The notes below the pieces were generated by a model, which saw only the letters and a program-made list of their open reading frames with translations, did not search any database and was not told the origin of the DNA. The translations under genes and the position numbers were made by a program. 64,000 nt of DNA, taken from contig NZ_CP084265.1 of assembly GCF_022879595.1 (NCBI RefSeq), positions 1,054,001-1,118,000 on the forward strand, in the 5' to 3' direction. Source of the stretch: Caballeronia sp. Lep1P3. GTDB lineage: Bacteria; Pseudomonadota; Gammaproteobacteria; Burkholderiales; Burkholderiaceae. Positions 30,016 through 38,302 of the stretch are shown one piece after another. Within the stretch, counting starts at the first letter, position 1. Each line of letters starts with the position of its first letter.

Positions 30016-30927
30016 TCATCGCGCGGGCGTGACGACGAGCCTGAGCAACGCCGACTCCGTCTTGCCCGGCGCGAGCCAGCGCAATCCGCGGCCATTATGG
30101 ATGGCATCGGGCAGGCCGATCCACGGCTCCACGCAGTAGAAGTCCGCGCTATCGGACTCGGTCCAGGTCGTCACGGCGTACCACGGCACCGAATCCGGCT
30201 GATGCAACTCGAAGCTGACCGTGCGATTGCGCTGCGGCAGCACGAGGCGCACCGGCTCGTCGGAAGGCCCGGTCAGGCAATGAAAGCAATCGACGATATC
30301 CGCATCCGCGAGCGAATAGCGCGGCGCGCCGGGTTCCGCATCGGTGATCGAGCCGTCCGGCAGCTGGCGCCGCCGCTCGGTTCGCGGCAACGCGATGCTG
30401 CTTTCGGCGCGCTCGCCGTGCGGCAGATGAAAATAGAAGTGATGTCCCGCGTAGTAGGGCAGCGCGACCTCGCCGGGATTCGATGTCGTCAGTTCGACTT
30501 CGAGCGTCGCGGCATCGACGAGACGGTAGGCCGCCTCGAAGCGGAACGCGAACGGATAGCCCTCGCGTGTGGCGTCGCTGTCGACGAGCGTCATGCGCAG
30601 GCCGTGACCGTCCGCGTCGCGCGTCGCGGCGAAAGGCAGGTTGCGTGCGAAGCCGTGGGTCGGCAGCGCATGCACGACGCCATCCGCGTCGCGCCATTTG
30701 CCGATTTCGCCGTCGACGAAATGCCGCCCGAGGAACGGAAACAACAGCGGATTGCCGCCGCGAATCTTCGCGGCGTTCGACCAGGTGGCATCGTCGAGCG
30801 GATCGGGCCAGTGAATTACCGGCTCGCCGCCGATGCGCCACGTCATGAGCCGGCCGCCGGCATGCGGGGCGAGCAGGATGGCGGCGCCGTCGCGCTCGAT
30901 TTCGATGATGTCTTTCTCAGGTGACAT
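30016..30927 (-). CDS. Aldose 1-epimerase family protein
   Basis: A 303-residue galactose-mutarotase-like beta-sandwich protein. Such enzymes interconvert sugar anomers. ATG 30927 (MSPEKDIIEIERDG) is used because the next in-frame start is 41 codons upstream in non-coding-like sequence. Motifs include GGNPLLFPFLGRHF (substrate-binding Arg), the conserved His in THGFARNLPF, AGHHFYFHLP and YCVEPWIGLPDAIHNG (catalytic Glu region). No sugar operon surrounds it, so the substrate is open. Confidence 0.85.
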   Translation of the reverse strand: MSPEKDIIEIERDGAAILLAPHAGGRLMTWRIGGEPVIHWPDPLDDATWSNAAKIRGGNPLLFPFLGRHFVDGEIGKWRDADGVVHALPTHGFARNLPFAATRDADGHGLRMTLVDSDATREGYPFAFRFEAAYRLVDAATLEVELTTSNPGEVALPYYAGHHFYFHLPHGERAESSIALPRTERRRQLPDGSITDAEPGAPRYSLADADIVDCFHCLTGPSDEPVRLVLPQRNRTVSFELHQPDSVPWYAVTTWTESDSADFYCVEPWIGLPDAIHNGRGLRWLAPGKTESALLRLVVTPAR

Positions 30928-31101
30928 GGTGGCAACGCACTCCACGAGCGGCCAGGCGGCCGGCGGTTTCAAGGATGCGTCGATTCTGCCTCGCTTTTTT
31001 CTCGGGAGAAACCCTTTGCGGGAAATCGCGACTGACGAAGCAAACTCCAATGTGTTGTTATGAGGCCCTAATGTGTGAAACCAGACGGACAGGAGCGAAG
31101 C

Positions 31102-31188
31102 ATGGATCTGGCGATGGCAATGGGCGTCGCAATGTTCGGCCTCTTTGGTGCGAGCACCGCTCTCTTTCTCTTCAAACTCAAGGGCTGA
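31102..31188 (+). CDS. 28-residue membrane peptide
   Basis: A complete ORF of 28 codons plus stop with a textbook ribosome site: AGGAG at 31091-31095 and ATG at 31102. The product is almost one transmembrane helix (MDLAMAMGVAMFGLFGAS... to LFLFKLKG) with a Lys-containing C-terminus, so the positive-inside rule puts the C-terminus in the cytoplasm. It lies in the gap between the epimerase gene and uppP. Function unknown; single-helix peptides of this size often bind membrane complexes. Confidence 0.6.
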   Translation: MDLAMAMGVAMFGLFGASTALFLFKLKG

Positions 31189-31300
31189 GCAATCGCTGCG
31201 CGAAGCCGCGCGATCGTTACCTACTGCTTTTGATCAGCTTGCAATCTTTTCCAGTTAGCCGACGTTTGTCTGTCGGTTCGCATTTGTGTGCGCATAGCGC

Positions 31301-31329
31301 TTGGCGCTCGGTTTACCCCTAGGCATAAT
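31301..31329 (+). promoter_or_regulatory. uppP promoter
   Basis: TTGGCG (31301-31306) and CATAAT (31324-31329) with 17-bp spacing, giving a leader of about 115 nt before the uppP GTG. The 261 bp between the 28-residue ORF and uppP contain nothing else I recognise. Confidence 0.6.
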
Positions 31330-31449
31330 CGTCCCGGTTTGCGCGCCGCACCATCGTTCATTCCCTCGTTTCGAAGTCTTCCCGTGCGCCCTCGCGGCGT
31401 GGAAGCGGGCTGCGGCGCGTCCTTCATTCTCTTCGACAAGGACCGACGC

Positions 31450-32280
31450 GTGACTCTCTGGTTTCTCGTATTTCTCAGCGTGCTGCAGGGCGTGACCGAA
31501 CTCTTTCCGGTCAGCAGCCTGGGCCATACGCTGCTCGTTCCCGGCCTCATCGGGATGCATATCGACAAGCATGCGCCGCAGTTGCTGCCGTTTCTCGTCG
31601 CGCTGCATCTCGGCACGGCGCTCGCGCTGCTCTGGTATTTCCGCAAGCGTTGGCTTGCGCTGATCGGCGGCTGGTTCGCCTCGCTCGGCGGCCGCCGCAA
31701 CGACGACGGCCATATGATGTGGGCGCTCATTATCGGCACGATCCCGACGGGCATCGTCGGTCTGCTGCTCGAAAAGCGCCTCGAAGCGATCTTTCACGAT
31801 CTGCGGATCGTCGCGGCGGCGCTGATCGTCAATGGCGTGCTGCTGTGGCTCGGCGACCGGCTGCAGCGCAGCCGCGCCTCGCGCGCGCCGGAGAAACTCA
31901 CGTTCAGGCAGGCGTTTCTGGTCGGCCTCGCGCAAATCGGCGCGCTGATTCCGGGCTTCTCGCGCAGCGGCCTGACGATGATCGCAGGCGTGGGCGCGGG
32001 CCTCACCGCGGAAGCGGCGGCGGAGTTCTCGTTTCTGCTCGGCACGCCGATCATCTTCGCCGCGGGCGTGCTCGAATTGCCGAAGCTCTTCCATGCGCCG
32101 GGCCAGTTGTTCGACGCGGTGCTGGGCGGCGTGCTGACGGGCATCGCGGCGTACTTGAGCGTGCGCTTTCTGATGCGCTATTTCGAGGGCCACGGGAAGC
32201 TGGCGTCGTTCGGCGTGTACTGCGTGATCGCGGGCATCTTCTTTCTCGGCTGGTTCATGATGCACGCGCAGCCGGTTTGA
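31450..32280 (+). CDS. uppP: Undecaprenyl-diphosphatase
   Basis: Integral membrane enzyme (BacA family) that dephosphorylates undecaprenyl diphosphate so the lipid carrier can be reused in peptidoglycan and polysaccharide synthesis; overexpression gives bacitracin resistance. GTG 31450 has AAGGA upstream and gives 276 residues. Family signatures are the [13 protein letters not shown] segment (Glu and Ser/His catalytic motif) and [11 protein letters not shown] (PGxSRSxxT). About eight transmembrane helices. A longer frame upstream crosses the promoter. Confidence 0.95.
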   Translation: MTLWFLVFLSVLQGVTELFPVSSLGHTLLVPGLIGMHIDKHAPQLLPFLVALHLGTALALLWYFRKRWLALIGGWFASLGGRRNDDGHMMWALIIGTIPTGIVGLLLEKRLEAIFHDLRIVAAALIVNGVLLWLGDRLQRSRASRAPEKLTFRQAFLVGLAQIGALIPGFSRSGLTMIAGVGAGLTAEAAAEFSFLLGTPIIFAAGVLELPKLFHAPGQLFDAVLGGVLTGIAAYLSVRFLMRYFEGHGKLASFGVYCVIAGIFFLGWFMMHAQPV

Positions 32281-32357
32281 TGCCGGCGCTCGCGCGGCGC
32301 GGCGGATGAGGTAAAATTCCGGGTTCACTGCCGCGCGAGCTTTGCGCGCAGTCGTTA

Positions 32358-32434
32358 CCGCCCTTAGCTCAGTTGGATAGAGCAACGGCCTTCTAAGCCG
32401 TAGGTCACACGTTCGAATCGTGTAGGGCGGGCCA
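32358..32434 (+). tRNA. tRNA-Arg (UCU)
   Basis: A 77-nt cloverleaf: acceptor CCGCCCT (32358-32364) pairs with AGGGCGG, discriminator G then encoded CCA (32432-32434). The anticodon loop CTTCTAA gives anticodon TCT. T loop TTCGAAT is standard. Confidence 0.97.
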
Positions 32435-32447
32435 GCAGAATTACCAG

Positions 32448-32471
32448 GGGCCACGCATTGCGTGGCCCTTT
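32448..32471 (+). terminator. Terminator after tRNA-Arg
   Basis: A 9-bp inverted repeat (32448-32456 with 32460-32468) with a 3-nt loop and a short T-run starting at 32469. Located 14 nt past the tRNA. The remaining 250 bp up to the receiver gene show nothing else I can support. Confidence 0.75.
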
Positions 32472-32728
32472 CGCTTAAAGCGCAGGTAGTTAGCGTTCCT
32501 ATGTAACTACGGCGCGACTTTGCAAAACTCAGACCTATGCGCTGGCCCGCTTCGTGCCAGCGTCCATCATCACGCGCTCGGGCGCGCGTTCCATACCGCG
32601 CCAGGCCGCGCCCATTTAGGCATGACCCGAAGCAATCACCCGAGCGTCGAAAAAGCGCCGCTCGCAGCCGGTGCGCGCATGCATCAACGTGGCGCGCGGT
32701 GCACCAACGTATCCGCGAAAGAGGGCGC

Positions 32729-33187
32729 ATGAACAATCGAGCCTACGAATCGAGCGTCGCGCAATGCTCGCTATGGAATCGCAAGCAGATGCGTGTGGAA
32801 ACGGATGACCGGCGCGTGCTCGTCGCATCGACGGAGCGCGCGCTCGGCGAATCGCTCGTCTCACTGTTCGGGCTGAAGGGCTTCCCGGCGCGCTTCGCGG
32901 CCGATGTGTCGTCGCTCGTCGATGGCGTCGAACGATGGCGCGCGCATGTCGTGTTCGCCGATACGCGCATCGGCGGGTACGGAAACTATGCGCTCGTGCG
33001 CGAGTTGCGCGCGCGTTGCGACGACGACGCGAGCCGCCTTGTCATCGCGATGAGCGGTTTTCTGCCCGAAGAGCCGCTCGCGCACCTCAGGGCCGCGGGC
33101 TACGACGGGCACTGTCGCCGTCCGTGTCCCGTCTGGCAGATGACCGACATTCTCGACGACTACTTCGCGTGTCATCGCGTGCGCTAG
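32729..33187 (+). CDS. Stand-alone, degenerate response-regulator receiver
   Basis: A 152-residue protein; residues 28-150 have the receiver fold pattern. The phosphoacceptor position is kept (Asp78 in VVFADTRIGG) and so is the Ser of VIAMSGF. The acidic metal pocket after beta-1 is lost (VLVASTE) and the conserved Lys is Arg (RRPCP). No output domain follows. ATG 32729 has GAGGG upstream. No kinase is adjacent. It may be a phosphorylation-independent adaptor or a vestige; the receiver assignment itself is moderately secure. Confidence 0.65.
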   Translation: MNNRAYESSVAQCSLWNRKQMRVETDDRRVLVASTERALGESLVSLFGLKGFPARFAADVSSLVDGVERWRAHVVFADTRIGGYGNYALVRELRARCDDDASRLVIAMSGFLPEEPLAHLRAAGYDGHCRRPCPVWQMTDILDDYFACHRVR

Positions 33188-34388
33188 GCGGCTGCGCTGC
33201 CCGCATCGCGCGTGCATAGCTGCGCGGGCCGAACGCCGTGGAGAGCGCGATCATCGCGACGAGACTCGCCGCGAGCAGCGCCCACGACATCGTGAAGCCG
33301 CCGGTCGCATCGCGCACGATGCCCGCCACGACCGGCGCGACCGCCGCGATCACGAAGCCCACGCCCTGCACAAAGGCGACGAGACGCGCGGCGAGCGCGG
33401 GGTCGTCGGCATGATCGAGCGTCAGCACGAGCGTGAGCGCGAATACGCCGCCGAGACCGGCGCCCAGCAGCGCAACGGTCACGCCCGGCGCGGCGAGCGG
33501 CGCGCAGAGCAACAACGCGAAGCCCGCGAGTTGCGCGCAAAGGCCGGCTGCAATCCACGCGCGCCGATCGCGCGTGCGTCCGACGCGCGATGCGGCCATC
33601 GGCAAGAAAAGCGCGGAGATCGCCTGAAACACCGTGAGCATCGCGAGAAGCGCGCCGCTTTGCGTCACATCGCGGCCGAGTTGCTGGTAGTACGCGGGCA
33701 TCCACGCGACGAGGCTCGTGTAGCCGCCATTGACGAGGCCGAAGAAGATGCCGAGCACCCACGCGCGGCGGTTCCTCATGAGCGAAGGCGAGGGCGCAGC
33801 GTGCCGCGTGGCGGGCGCATGAGGCAAGGGATCGGCGCGCATGAGCGCGAGCCATGCGGCAAGCGCGAGCAGCGCGGGCAGCGCCCAGCACGCGAGCGCG
33901 GCCTGCCACGATGCATGCGCGGCGACGCCCGGCGTGATGCTCGCGCCGAGGCCGCCGCCCGCCATCAGCGATGCCGAGTAGAGGCCCATCGCGAAGGGCA
34001 GGCGCATGGCGAAGCGCGTCTTCATCACGCCGGGCAAGAGCGCCTGAATGATCGCGACGCCCGTACCCGCAACCGCCGCGCTCGCGATGAACACGGCGGC
34101 GTTGCCCGCGACGATGCGCGCCGCGCACGCGCCGATGATCGCAACGAGACCGATCGCGACGCCGCGCGCATTGCCGATGGAACGCGATAACGCGCTTGCG
34201 CCGAACGCGCACACGCCCATCGCGACGACAGGCAGGCCCGTCAAGAGCGACGCGCCGCGAAACGAGAGTCCCGTCGCGGGAAGAATCACGCTCATCAGCG
34301 GGCTTACGGACGTGAGCAGCGGCCGCAAATTCAGCCCGATCGCGACGATGACCGCGAGCCACGCAAGACTGGACGCGCGCGAGTTCAT
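33087..34388 (-). CDS. MFS transporter, CynX/NimT-like
   Basis: A 433-residue protein with 12 predicted transmembrane segments that begins MNSRASSLAWLAVIVAIGLNL. The early LRPLLTSVSPLM segment and general layout are typical of the cyanate/nitroimidazole (CynX/NimT) branch. The last ~35 residues are Arg/Ser-rich, unlike a transporter, and are encoded in the 101 bp that overlap the convergent receiver gene. Its start overlaps the amidohydrolase stop by 4 nt, so transporter and enzyme are coupled and probably handle the same nitrogen compound. Confidence 0.83.
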   Translation of the reverse strand: MNSRASSLAWLAVIVAIGLNLRPLLTSVSPLMSVILPATGLSFRGASLLTGLPVVAMGVCAFGASALSRSIGNARGVAIGLVAIIGACAARIVAGNAAVFIASAAVAGTGVAIIQALLPGVMKTRFAMRLPFAMGLYSASLMAGGGLGASITPGVAAHASWQAALACWALPALLALAAWLALMRADPLPHAPATRHAAPSPSLMRNRRAWVLGIFFGLVNGGYTSLVAWMPAYYQQLGRDVTQSGALLAMLTVFQAISALFLPMAASRVGRTRDRRAWIAAGLCAQLAGFALLLCAPLAAPGVTVALLGAGLGGVFALTLVLTLDHADDPALAARLVAFVQGVGFVIAAVAPVVAGIVRDATGGFTMSWALLAASLVAMIALSTAFGPRSYARAMRAAQPPSARDDTRSSRRECRSSARRDTDGDSARRSPRP

Positions 34389-35575
34389 CGCGAGAAATTC
34401 TCCGGAATCACGACGCCGTTCGCCATCACGAAGCGCCGCGCAGGACGCATTGCAACGGCGTGCGCGACGGTTTCCGCATCCACCAGCACGAGGTCCGCGC
34501 GCATGCCGGGCGCGAGGCCGTAGCGCTCGAAGCCGCATGCGCGTGCCGCTTCCGTCGATACGCAATCGAACGCGGCGGCGAGATCGTCGTCGCGGCGCAG
34601 GTCGTAGCGCATCGCAATGAGCATCGCGCGTTCGAGCATGTCGGGCGAACCGAAGGGCGTCCACGTATCGCGCACGCCATCGTTGCCGCCGAAGAGCGTC
34701 ACGCCCGACGCGCGGGCTTCGCGAAACGGCGGCACGCTGACCGATGCCGGTGCGGTTGTCAGGATTCCGATGCAATCTCGCGCGATGCGTTCGAAGAGCG
34801 CGCCGCGCCGCGCGTCGGGCAATGCGCCGAGACAGAACGCGTGACTCACCACGACGCGGCCCTGATAGCCGTGCGCTTCGACGCGGTCGAGCAGAAGGTC
34901 GAACGTGAACGCGCCGAGTTCGCCCGGTTCGTGCAGATGGATGTCGATGGGCTTGCCGTGCTTCGTCGCGAGCGCGAAGGTCGTGTCGAGCGAGGCGGCC
35001 GGATCGCCGTCGATGGCCGCGGGATCGAGCGCGCCTAGCACATGCGCGCCCTCGCGCAGCGCGGCATCGAGCCATTCGCGCGTGCCGGCGCGCTTCATCA
35101 CGCCCGATTGCGGGAACGCGACGATCTGCATGTCGAGCACGTCCGCGAGCGCATCGCGCGTCGCGAGCACGCTCTCGAGATGGCGAAGGCGGGCGTCGGT
35201 GTCGATATCGACGTGCGTGCGCAGGCGCGTCGTGCCCCGGCGCAAGAATTCGAGCGCGAGCGCGCGCGAGGACCGCGCGGCATCGTGTCCGCTTTGCGCC
35301 CGCCAGACGCGTTCGTTCTCGATTCGGTCGACGAGGCGCGCTCCCACCGCATTGCGATACCACGGCATGCCCCACGTCGTCTTGTCCAGATGCGTGTGGC
35401 CTTCGACGAAGCCCGGCAACAGCAGCATGCCCGCGCCATCGATGACGGCATCGCCCGCTGCTGGCGCGCGTTCGCCATGCGGCGCGATGGCGTCGATGAT
35501 TGCGCCGCTCACGCGCACATCCGACAGCGCGCCGCCGAACGGCCGTGCGCCGATGATCCACGTCGAGTTCTGCAT
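34385..35575 (-). CDS. Amidohydrolase, cytosine-deaminase-like
   Basis: A 396-residue metal-dependent hydrolase of the amidohydrolase superfamily. The N-terminal metal motif is GFVEGHTHLDKT (HxH), with further ligands in DIHLHEPGE, VVSHAFCLG and the late Asp of FGGNDGVRDTW. The arrangement is closest to cytosine deaminase/CodA-type enzymes that remove amino groups from heterocycles. It is transcribed with the MFS gene and diverges from a GntR regulator across 140 bp holding a twin operator. The precise substrate is not evident. Confidence 0.82.
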   Translation of the reverse strand: MQNSTWIIGARPFGGALSDVRVSGAIIDAIAPHGERAPAAGDAVIDGAGMLLLPGFVEGHTHLDKTTWGMPWYRNAVGARLVDRIENERVWRAQSGHDAARSSRALALEFLRRGTTRLRTHVDIDTDARLRHLESVLATRDALADVLDMQIVAFPQSGVMKRAGTREWLDAALREGAHVLGALDPAAIDGDPAASLDTTFALATKHGKPIDIHLHEPGELGAFTFDLLLDRVEAHGYQGRVVVSHAFCLGALPDARRGALFERIARDCIGILTTAPASVSVPPFREARASGVTLFGGNDGVRDTWTPFGSPDMLERAMLIAMRYDLRRDDDLAAAFDCVSTEAARACGFERYGLAPGMRADLVLVDAETVAHAVAMRPARRFVMANGVVIPENFSR

Positions 35576-35602
35576 GGGAAGCGCGTTCCTCGGATTGCCC
35601 GG

Positions 35603-35641
35603 TTTTGGTTGACCATTCTAGCAACGGATGGTCAACCAAAA
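35603..35641. promoter_or_regulatory. Twin FadR-family (FCD-GntR) operator
   Basis: A perfect 14-bp inverted repeat (35603-35616 with 35628-35641) separated by 11 bp. Each arm contains its own small palindrome: TGGTTGACCA at 35606-35615 and TGGTCAACCA at 35629-35638, i.e. TGGT-N2-ACCA twice, centres 23 bp apart. This is the kind of site bound by FCD-type GntR regulators, one of which is encoded 75 nt away. A TAGAAT hexamer (minus strand, 35620-35615) lies between the two sites as a candidate -10 of the amidohydrolase promoter. Confidence 0.75.
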
Positions 35642-35715
35642 ACGACGGATTGGTGATGCGCGGCATTCGGGCTTCGCTACAATCCGAAGCACTTCAACGC
35701 GCAAGGTCTGCACCG

Positions 35716-36405
35716 ATGTCACCGTCCGATCACGATACGCCACCCGACGAACGCGTTCACGCGGCCATCACGTCCGCGCTGTTGCGGGGGAAGCTGCCGC
35801 CCGGCGCACAGCTCGTCGAACGCGAGCTGGCCGCTGCCTTCGATTGCACGCGCGGCGCGGTGCGCAAGGCGCTCGCGCGGCTCGGCGCGGAAGGCAAGCT
35901 CACGCTCGAAGCGAATCGCGGCGCGTTCGTGCCGTCGCCGTCGATCGAGGATATTCGTCATGCGTACCGCGCGCGCCAGGTCGTCGAGGCGGGCATCGTC
36001 GCGGCGCTGTGCGGCGGGCTCGGCACGCGCGCCAAACGCGCGCTGCGCGGCCACATCCGAAGCGAGAAGCGTGCGCTGAAAGCCGGCGATGCCGAAGAAT
36101 GCGTGCGGCTCGCGGGGCAGTTCCATGTGCTGCTGGCGCGGCTGGCCGGTGCGCCGGAAATCGATACGTTTCTGGCGCGGCTTGTCGCCAAGACGGAGCT
36201 TTACAAGGCGCTATTCGATCCGTCGAAAGTGTCGAATTGCGCATCGGATGAACACGCCGGTCTCGTCGATGCGCTCGAAGCCGGCGATCTCGATGCCGCG
36301 CTCGCGGCGTGCGCCGCGCATCTGACGGAGATCGAGGCGCGCGTCATTGCACAGGCGAGCGCGCGGCGCGAAGGCGATCTCTCGACGCTGTTCGCGCAGA
36401 GCTAA
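35716..36405 (+). CDS. GntR-family regulator, FadR/FCD subfamily
   Basis: A 229-residue regulator starting at ATG 35716 (MSPSDHDTPPDE). The N-terminal winged helix (about 12-75) shows the GntR pattern: LPPGAQLVERELAAAFDCTRGAVRKALARL. The C-terminal helical FCD ligand domain (about 90-215) has the spaced His/Asp residues (QFHVLLARL, DEHAGLVDAL, CAAHLTEIE) that usually hold a metal and a small organic acid or amine. It most likely controls the divergent amidohydrolase-MFS pair and itself. A candidate -10 TACAAT is at 35678-35683. Confidence 0.88.
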   Translation: MSPSDHDTPPDERVHAAITSALLRGKLPPGAQLVERELAAAFDCTRGAVRKALARLGAEGKLTLEANRGAFVPSPSIEDIRHAYRARQVVEAGIVAALCGGLGTRAKRALRGHIRSEKRALKAGDAEECVRLAGQFHVLLARLAGAPEIDTFLARLVAKTELYKALFDPSKVSNCASDEHAGLVDALEAGDLDAALAACAAHLTEIEARVIAQASARREGDLSTLFAQS

Positions 36406-36415
36406 AAAGAAGGCA

Positions 36416-36448
36416 AAACGGGCCGCATCGTTGCGATGCGGCCCGTTT
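36416..36448. terminator. Bidirectional terminator between GntR gene and acpA-like gene
   Basis: A perfect 15-bp inverted repeat (36416-36430 with 36434-36448) with a TTG loop. A-rich sequence lies on the left and a short T-run on the right, so it can serve both convergent genes. Confidence 0.8.
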
Positions 36449-36493
36449 CCGTCAGCGAATCCCGCATGGCGCGGGGTCAAACGTCGTCGAAAC

Positions 36494-38056
36494 TTACTGC
36501 GAGAAGTTGAGCGCGTTCGTCAGGTCGCCCATCGGCTTGCCGCCGTTGGCCGTGAGCGCGGCGTCGCGCGAGGCGAGACCCGGCAGCGTCGGCAGCGAGA
36601 AGCGTTTCGTGATGAAGCGCAGGATCGACGTCGTGTCGTACTGCGTGTGATCGACGAAACCCTTCTTCGCATACGGCGAGACGATCAGCGCGGGAATGCG
36701 CGTGCCCGGACCCCAGCGGTCGCCCTTCGGCGGCGAGACGTGATCCCAGAAGCCGCCGTTCTCGTCGTACGTCACGACGACGACCATGTTGTTCCACTGC
36801 GGGCTCTTCTGCAGATGCGCGATCAAGTCGGCGATGTGCTGGTCGCCCGAAGCCACGTCCGTGTAACCCGCGTGCTCGTTCAGGTTGCCTTGCGGCTTGT
36901 AGAACGCGACTTGCGGCAGCGTGCCCGCGTCGATCGCCTTGATGAACTCCGCGCCGTTCGTGCCGCCGTCGAGCAGGTGCTGCGCGCGGTTGGCCGTGCC
37001 CGGCGCGAGATCGGCGAAGTAGTTGAACGGCTGATGATGCGTCTGGAAGTTCGGCACCGAATTCGTCGAGCCGCCGATGACCGAGCGGCTCGCGAGCGCC
37101 GCGCCCCACGATCCGCCGTACCACGCCCAGCTCACGCCGGCGTTGTTCAGCAGATCGCCGATATGCTGCTGCGTCTGCGGCGGCAGCGTCGTCGCCGCGC
37201 TCGGGTCCGCGAGCGTCGCATCGCCGCCCGAGGCCGGCGCGTTGCCGCTCGGCTGATACGGCGGCTGCATCGTGTTGACCGCGTAGAAGTCGGGCGTGAG
37301 ATTGCCGGAATTCACGTACTTGGGCGCGCCGTCGAGCGCGGACGCCGGACTGTTCGATGCCAGCGTGAGCGACACGCCATCCGCGTTCACCGCCGAGATC
37401 GCACCTTTCGCGACGCTCTTGTCCGCGTTCGGATACGTCGGCGTGCACGCGCAGACGAGCCACTGGTGATTCAGGAACGAGCCGCCGAACGCGCCCATGA
37501 AGAAGTTGTCCGCGAGCGCGTACTGCTGCGCGACCTTCCACAGCGGAAGCTGCTGCGGCGGCGTGCTGTAGTGGCCCATCACCAGACCGCCGGAATCGGC
37601 CCAGGCGGCGAACTTGTCGTTCTTGCCGCCGTCGATCTGCATCTGGTTCTCGTAGAAGCGGTGATACAGGTCGCGCGTCGTGACCGAAAGCGGCGTGTTG
37701 AAGCCCTTCGGATCGTCGATGGCGAAGGGCGCGTTCGGCAGATTCGCCGTCATCGCTTCGCCGATGGCGGGCGTCACGCCCGTCGCGGTAAGGCCGCCCC
37801 AGATTTTCGGCAGCGTCGCGAGCACCGCGCCGTTGCGGTCGACTTGCTGCGCGCTCGCCGCCGTCACGTTCTGCAGACCGTTCGCGCCGGGAAAGCTCCC
37901 GTACAGATTGTCGAAGCTGCGGTTTTCCGCGTAGATCACGACGACGTTCTTCACCGACGAAATATCGCTGTTGCGATGATCGTCGCCGCCGCACGCGTAA
38001 AATCCGATTGCGAGCGCCGATGCGAGCGGCACTGCGCAAACGAGTTTCTTGTTCAT
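36494..38056 (-). CDS. Secreted phosphoesterase, AcpA acid phosphatase / phospholipase C family
   Basis: A 520-residue member of the phosphoesterase (PF04185) superfamily. The N-terminus MNKKLVCAVPLASALAIGFYACGG looks like a lipoprotein or secretion signal with Cys22. Family motifs: AENRSFDNLYGSFPGANGL (metal site and nucleophile region), TYDENGGFWDHVSPP and GPGTRIPALIVSPYAKKGFVDH. This family includes Francisella AcpA and bacterial phospholipases C; phosphate-ester scavenging fits the local phosphate theme but the substrate is unproven. Convergent with the GntR gene. Confidence 0.85.
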   Translation of the reverse strand: MNKKLVCAVPLASALAIGFYACGGDDHRNSDISSVKNVVVIYAENRSFDNLYGSFPGANGLQNVTAASAQQVDRNGAVLATLPKIWGGLTATGVTPAIGEAMTANLPNAPFAIDDPKGFNTPLSVTTRDLYHRFYENQMQIDGGKNDKFAAWADSGGLVMGHYSTPPQQLPLWKVAQQYALADNFFMGAFGGSFLNHQWLVCACTPTYPNADKSVAKGAISAVNADGVSLTLASNSPASALDGAPKYVNSGNLTPDFYAVNTMQPPYQPSGNAPASGGDATLADPSAATTLPPQTQQHIGDLLNNAGVSWAWYGGSWGAALASRSVIGGSTNSVPNFQTHHQPFNYFADLAPGTANRAQHLLDGGTNGAEFIKAIDAGTLPQVAFYKPQGNLNEHAGYTDVASGDQHIADLIAHLQKSPQWNNMVVVVTYDENGGFWDHVSPPKGDRWGPGTRIPALIVSPYAKKGFVDHTQYDTTSILRFITKRFSLPTLPGLASRDAALTANGGKPMGDLTNALNFSQ

Positions 38057-38238
38057 GGGGGTCTCTCTTGTGTTGGAAGCCGGCGCTTGACGTGATTTCG
38101 TCGGTCAACGAGACCTTTGCCCGCCGGCGTGCGCAGTGTCGCAACGCTGTTTTACGCGAAGATGTAAATGTGCTTTCGATTTCGTAATGTCGCGTTAATA
38201 AAGCTTGCAGCGCGAACGCCGCATATCGGGTGCGCGGG

Positions 38239-38272
38239 CTGTCATATGTAAGACACATTGCCGACCTACGCT
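38239..38272 (+). promoter_or_regulatory. Pho-box-like site upstream of the cytochrome c peroxidase gene
   Basis: CTGTCATATGTAAGACAC at 38239-38256 matches the PhoB consensus at 14 of 18 positions. Ten nt downstream is TACGCT (38267-38272), a poor -10 at the right distance. The element is partly palindromic, so it could also act leftward on the AcpA-type phosphatase gene, whose ATG is about 180 bp away. Confidence 0.5.
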
Positions 38273-38302
38273 GCGGCATCTTTCGTTTTTCATCTCACGT
38301 TC

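Noticed and set aside
34389..35666. N-terminal extension of the MFS frame through the amidohydrolase gene
   Set aside because: It is a shifted frame of the amidohydrolase, which is supported by metal-binding motifs; the MFS starts at 34388 on its first transmembrane helix.
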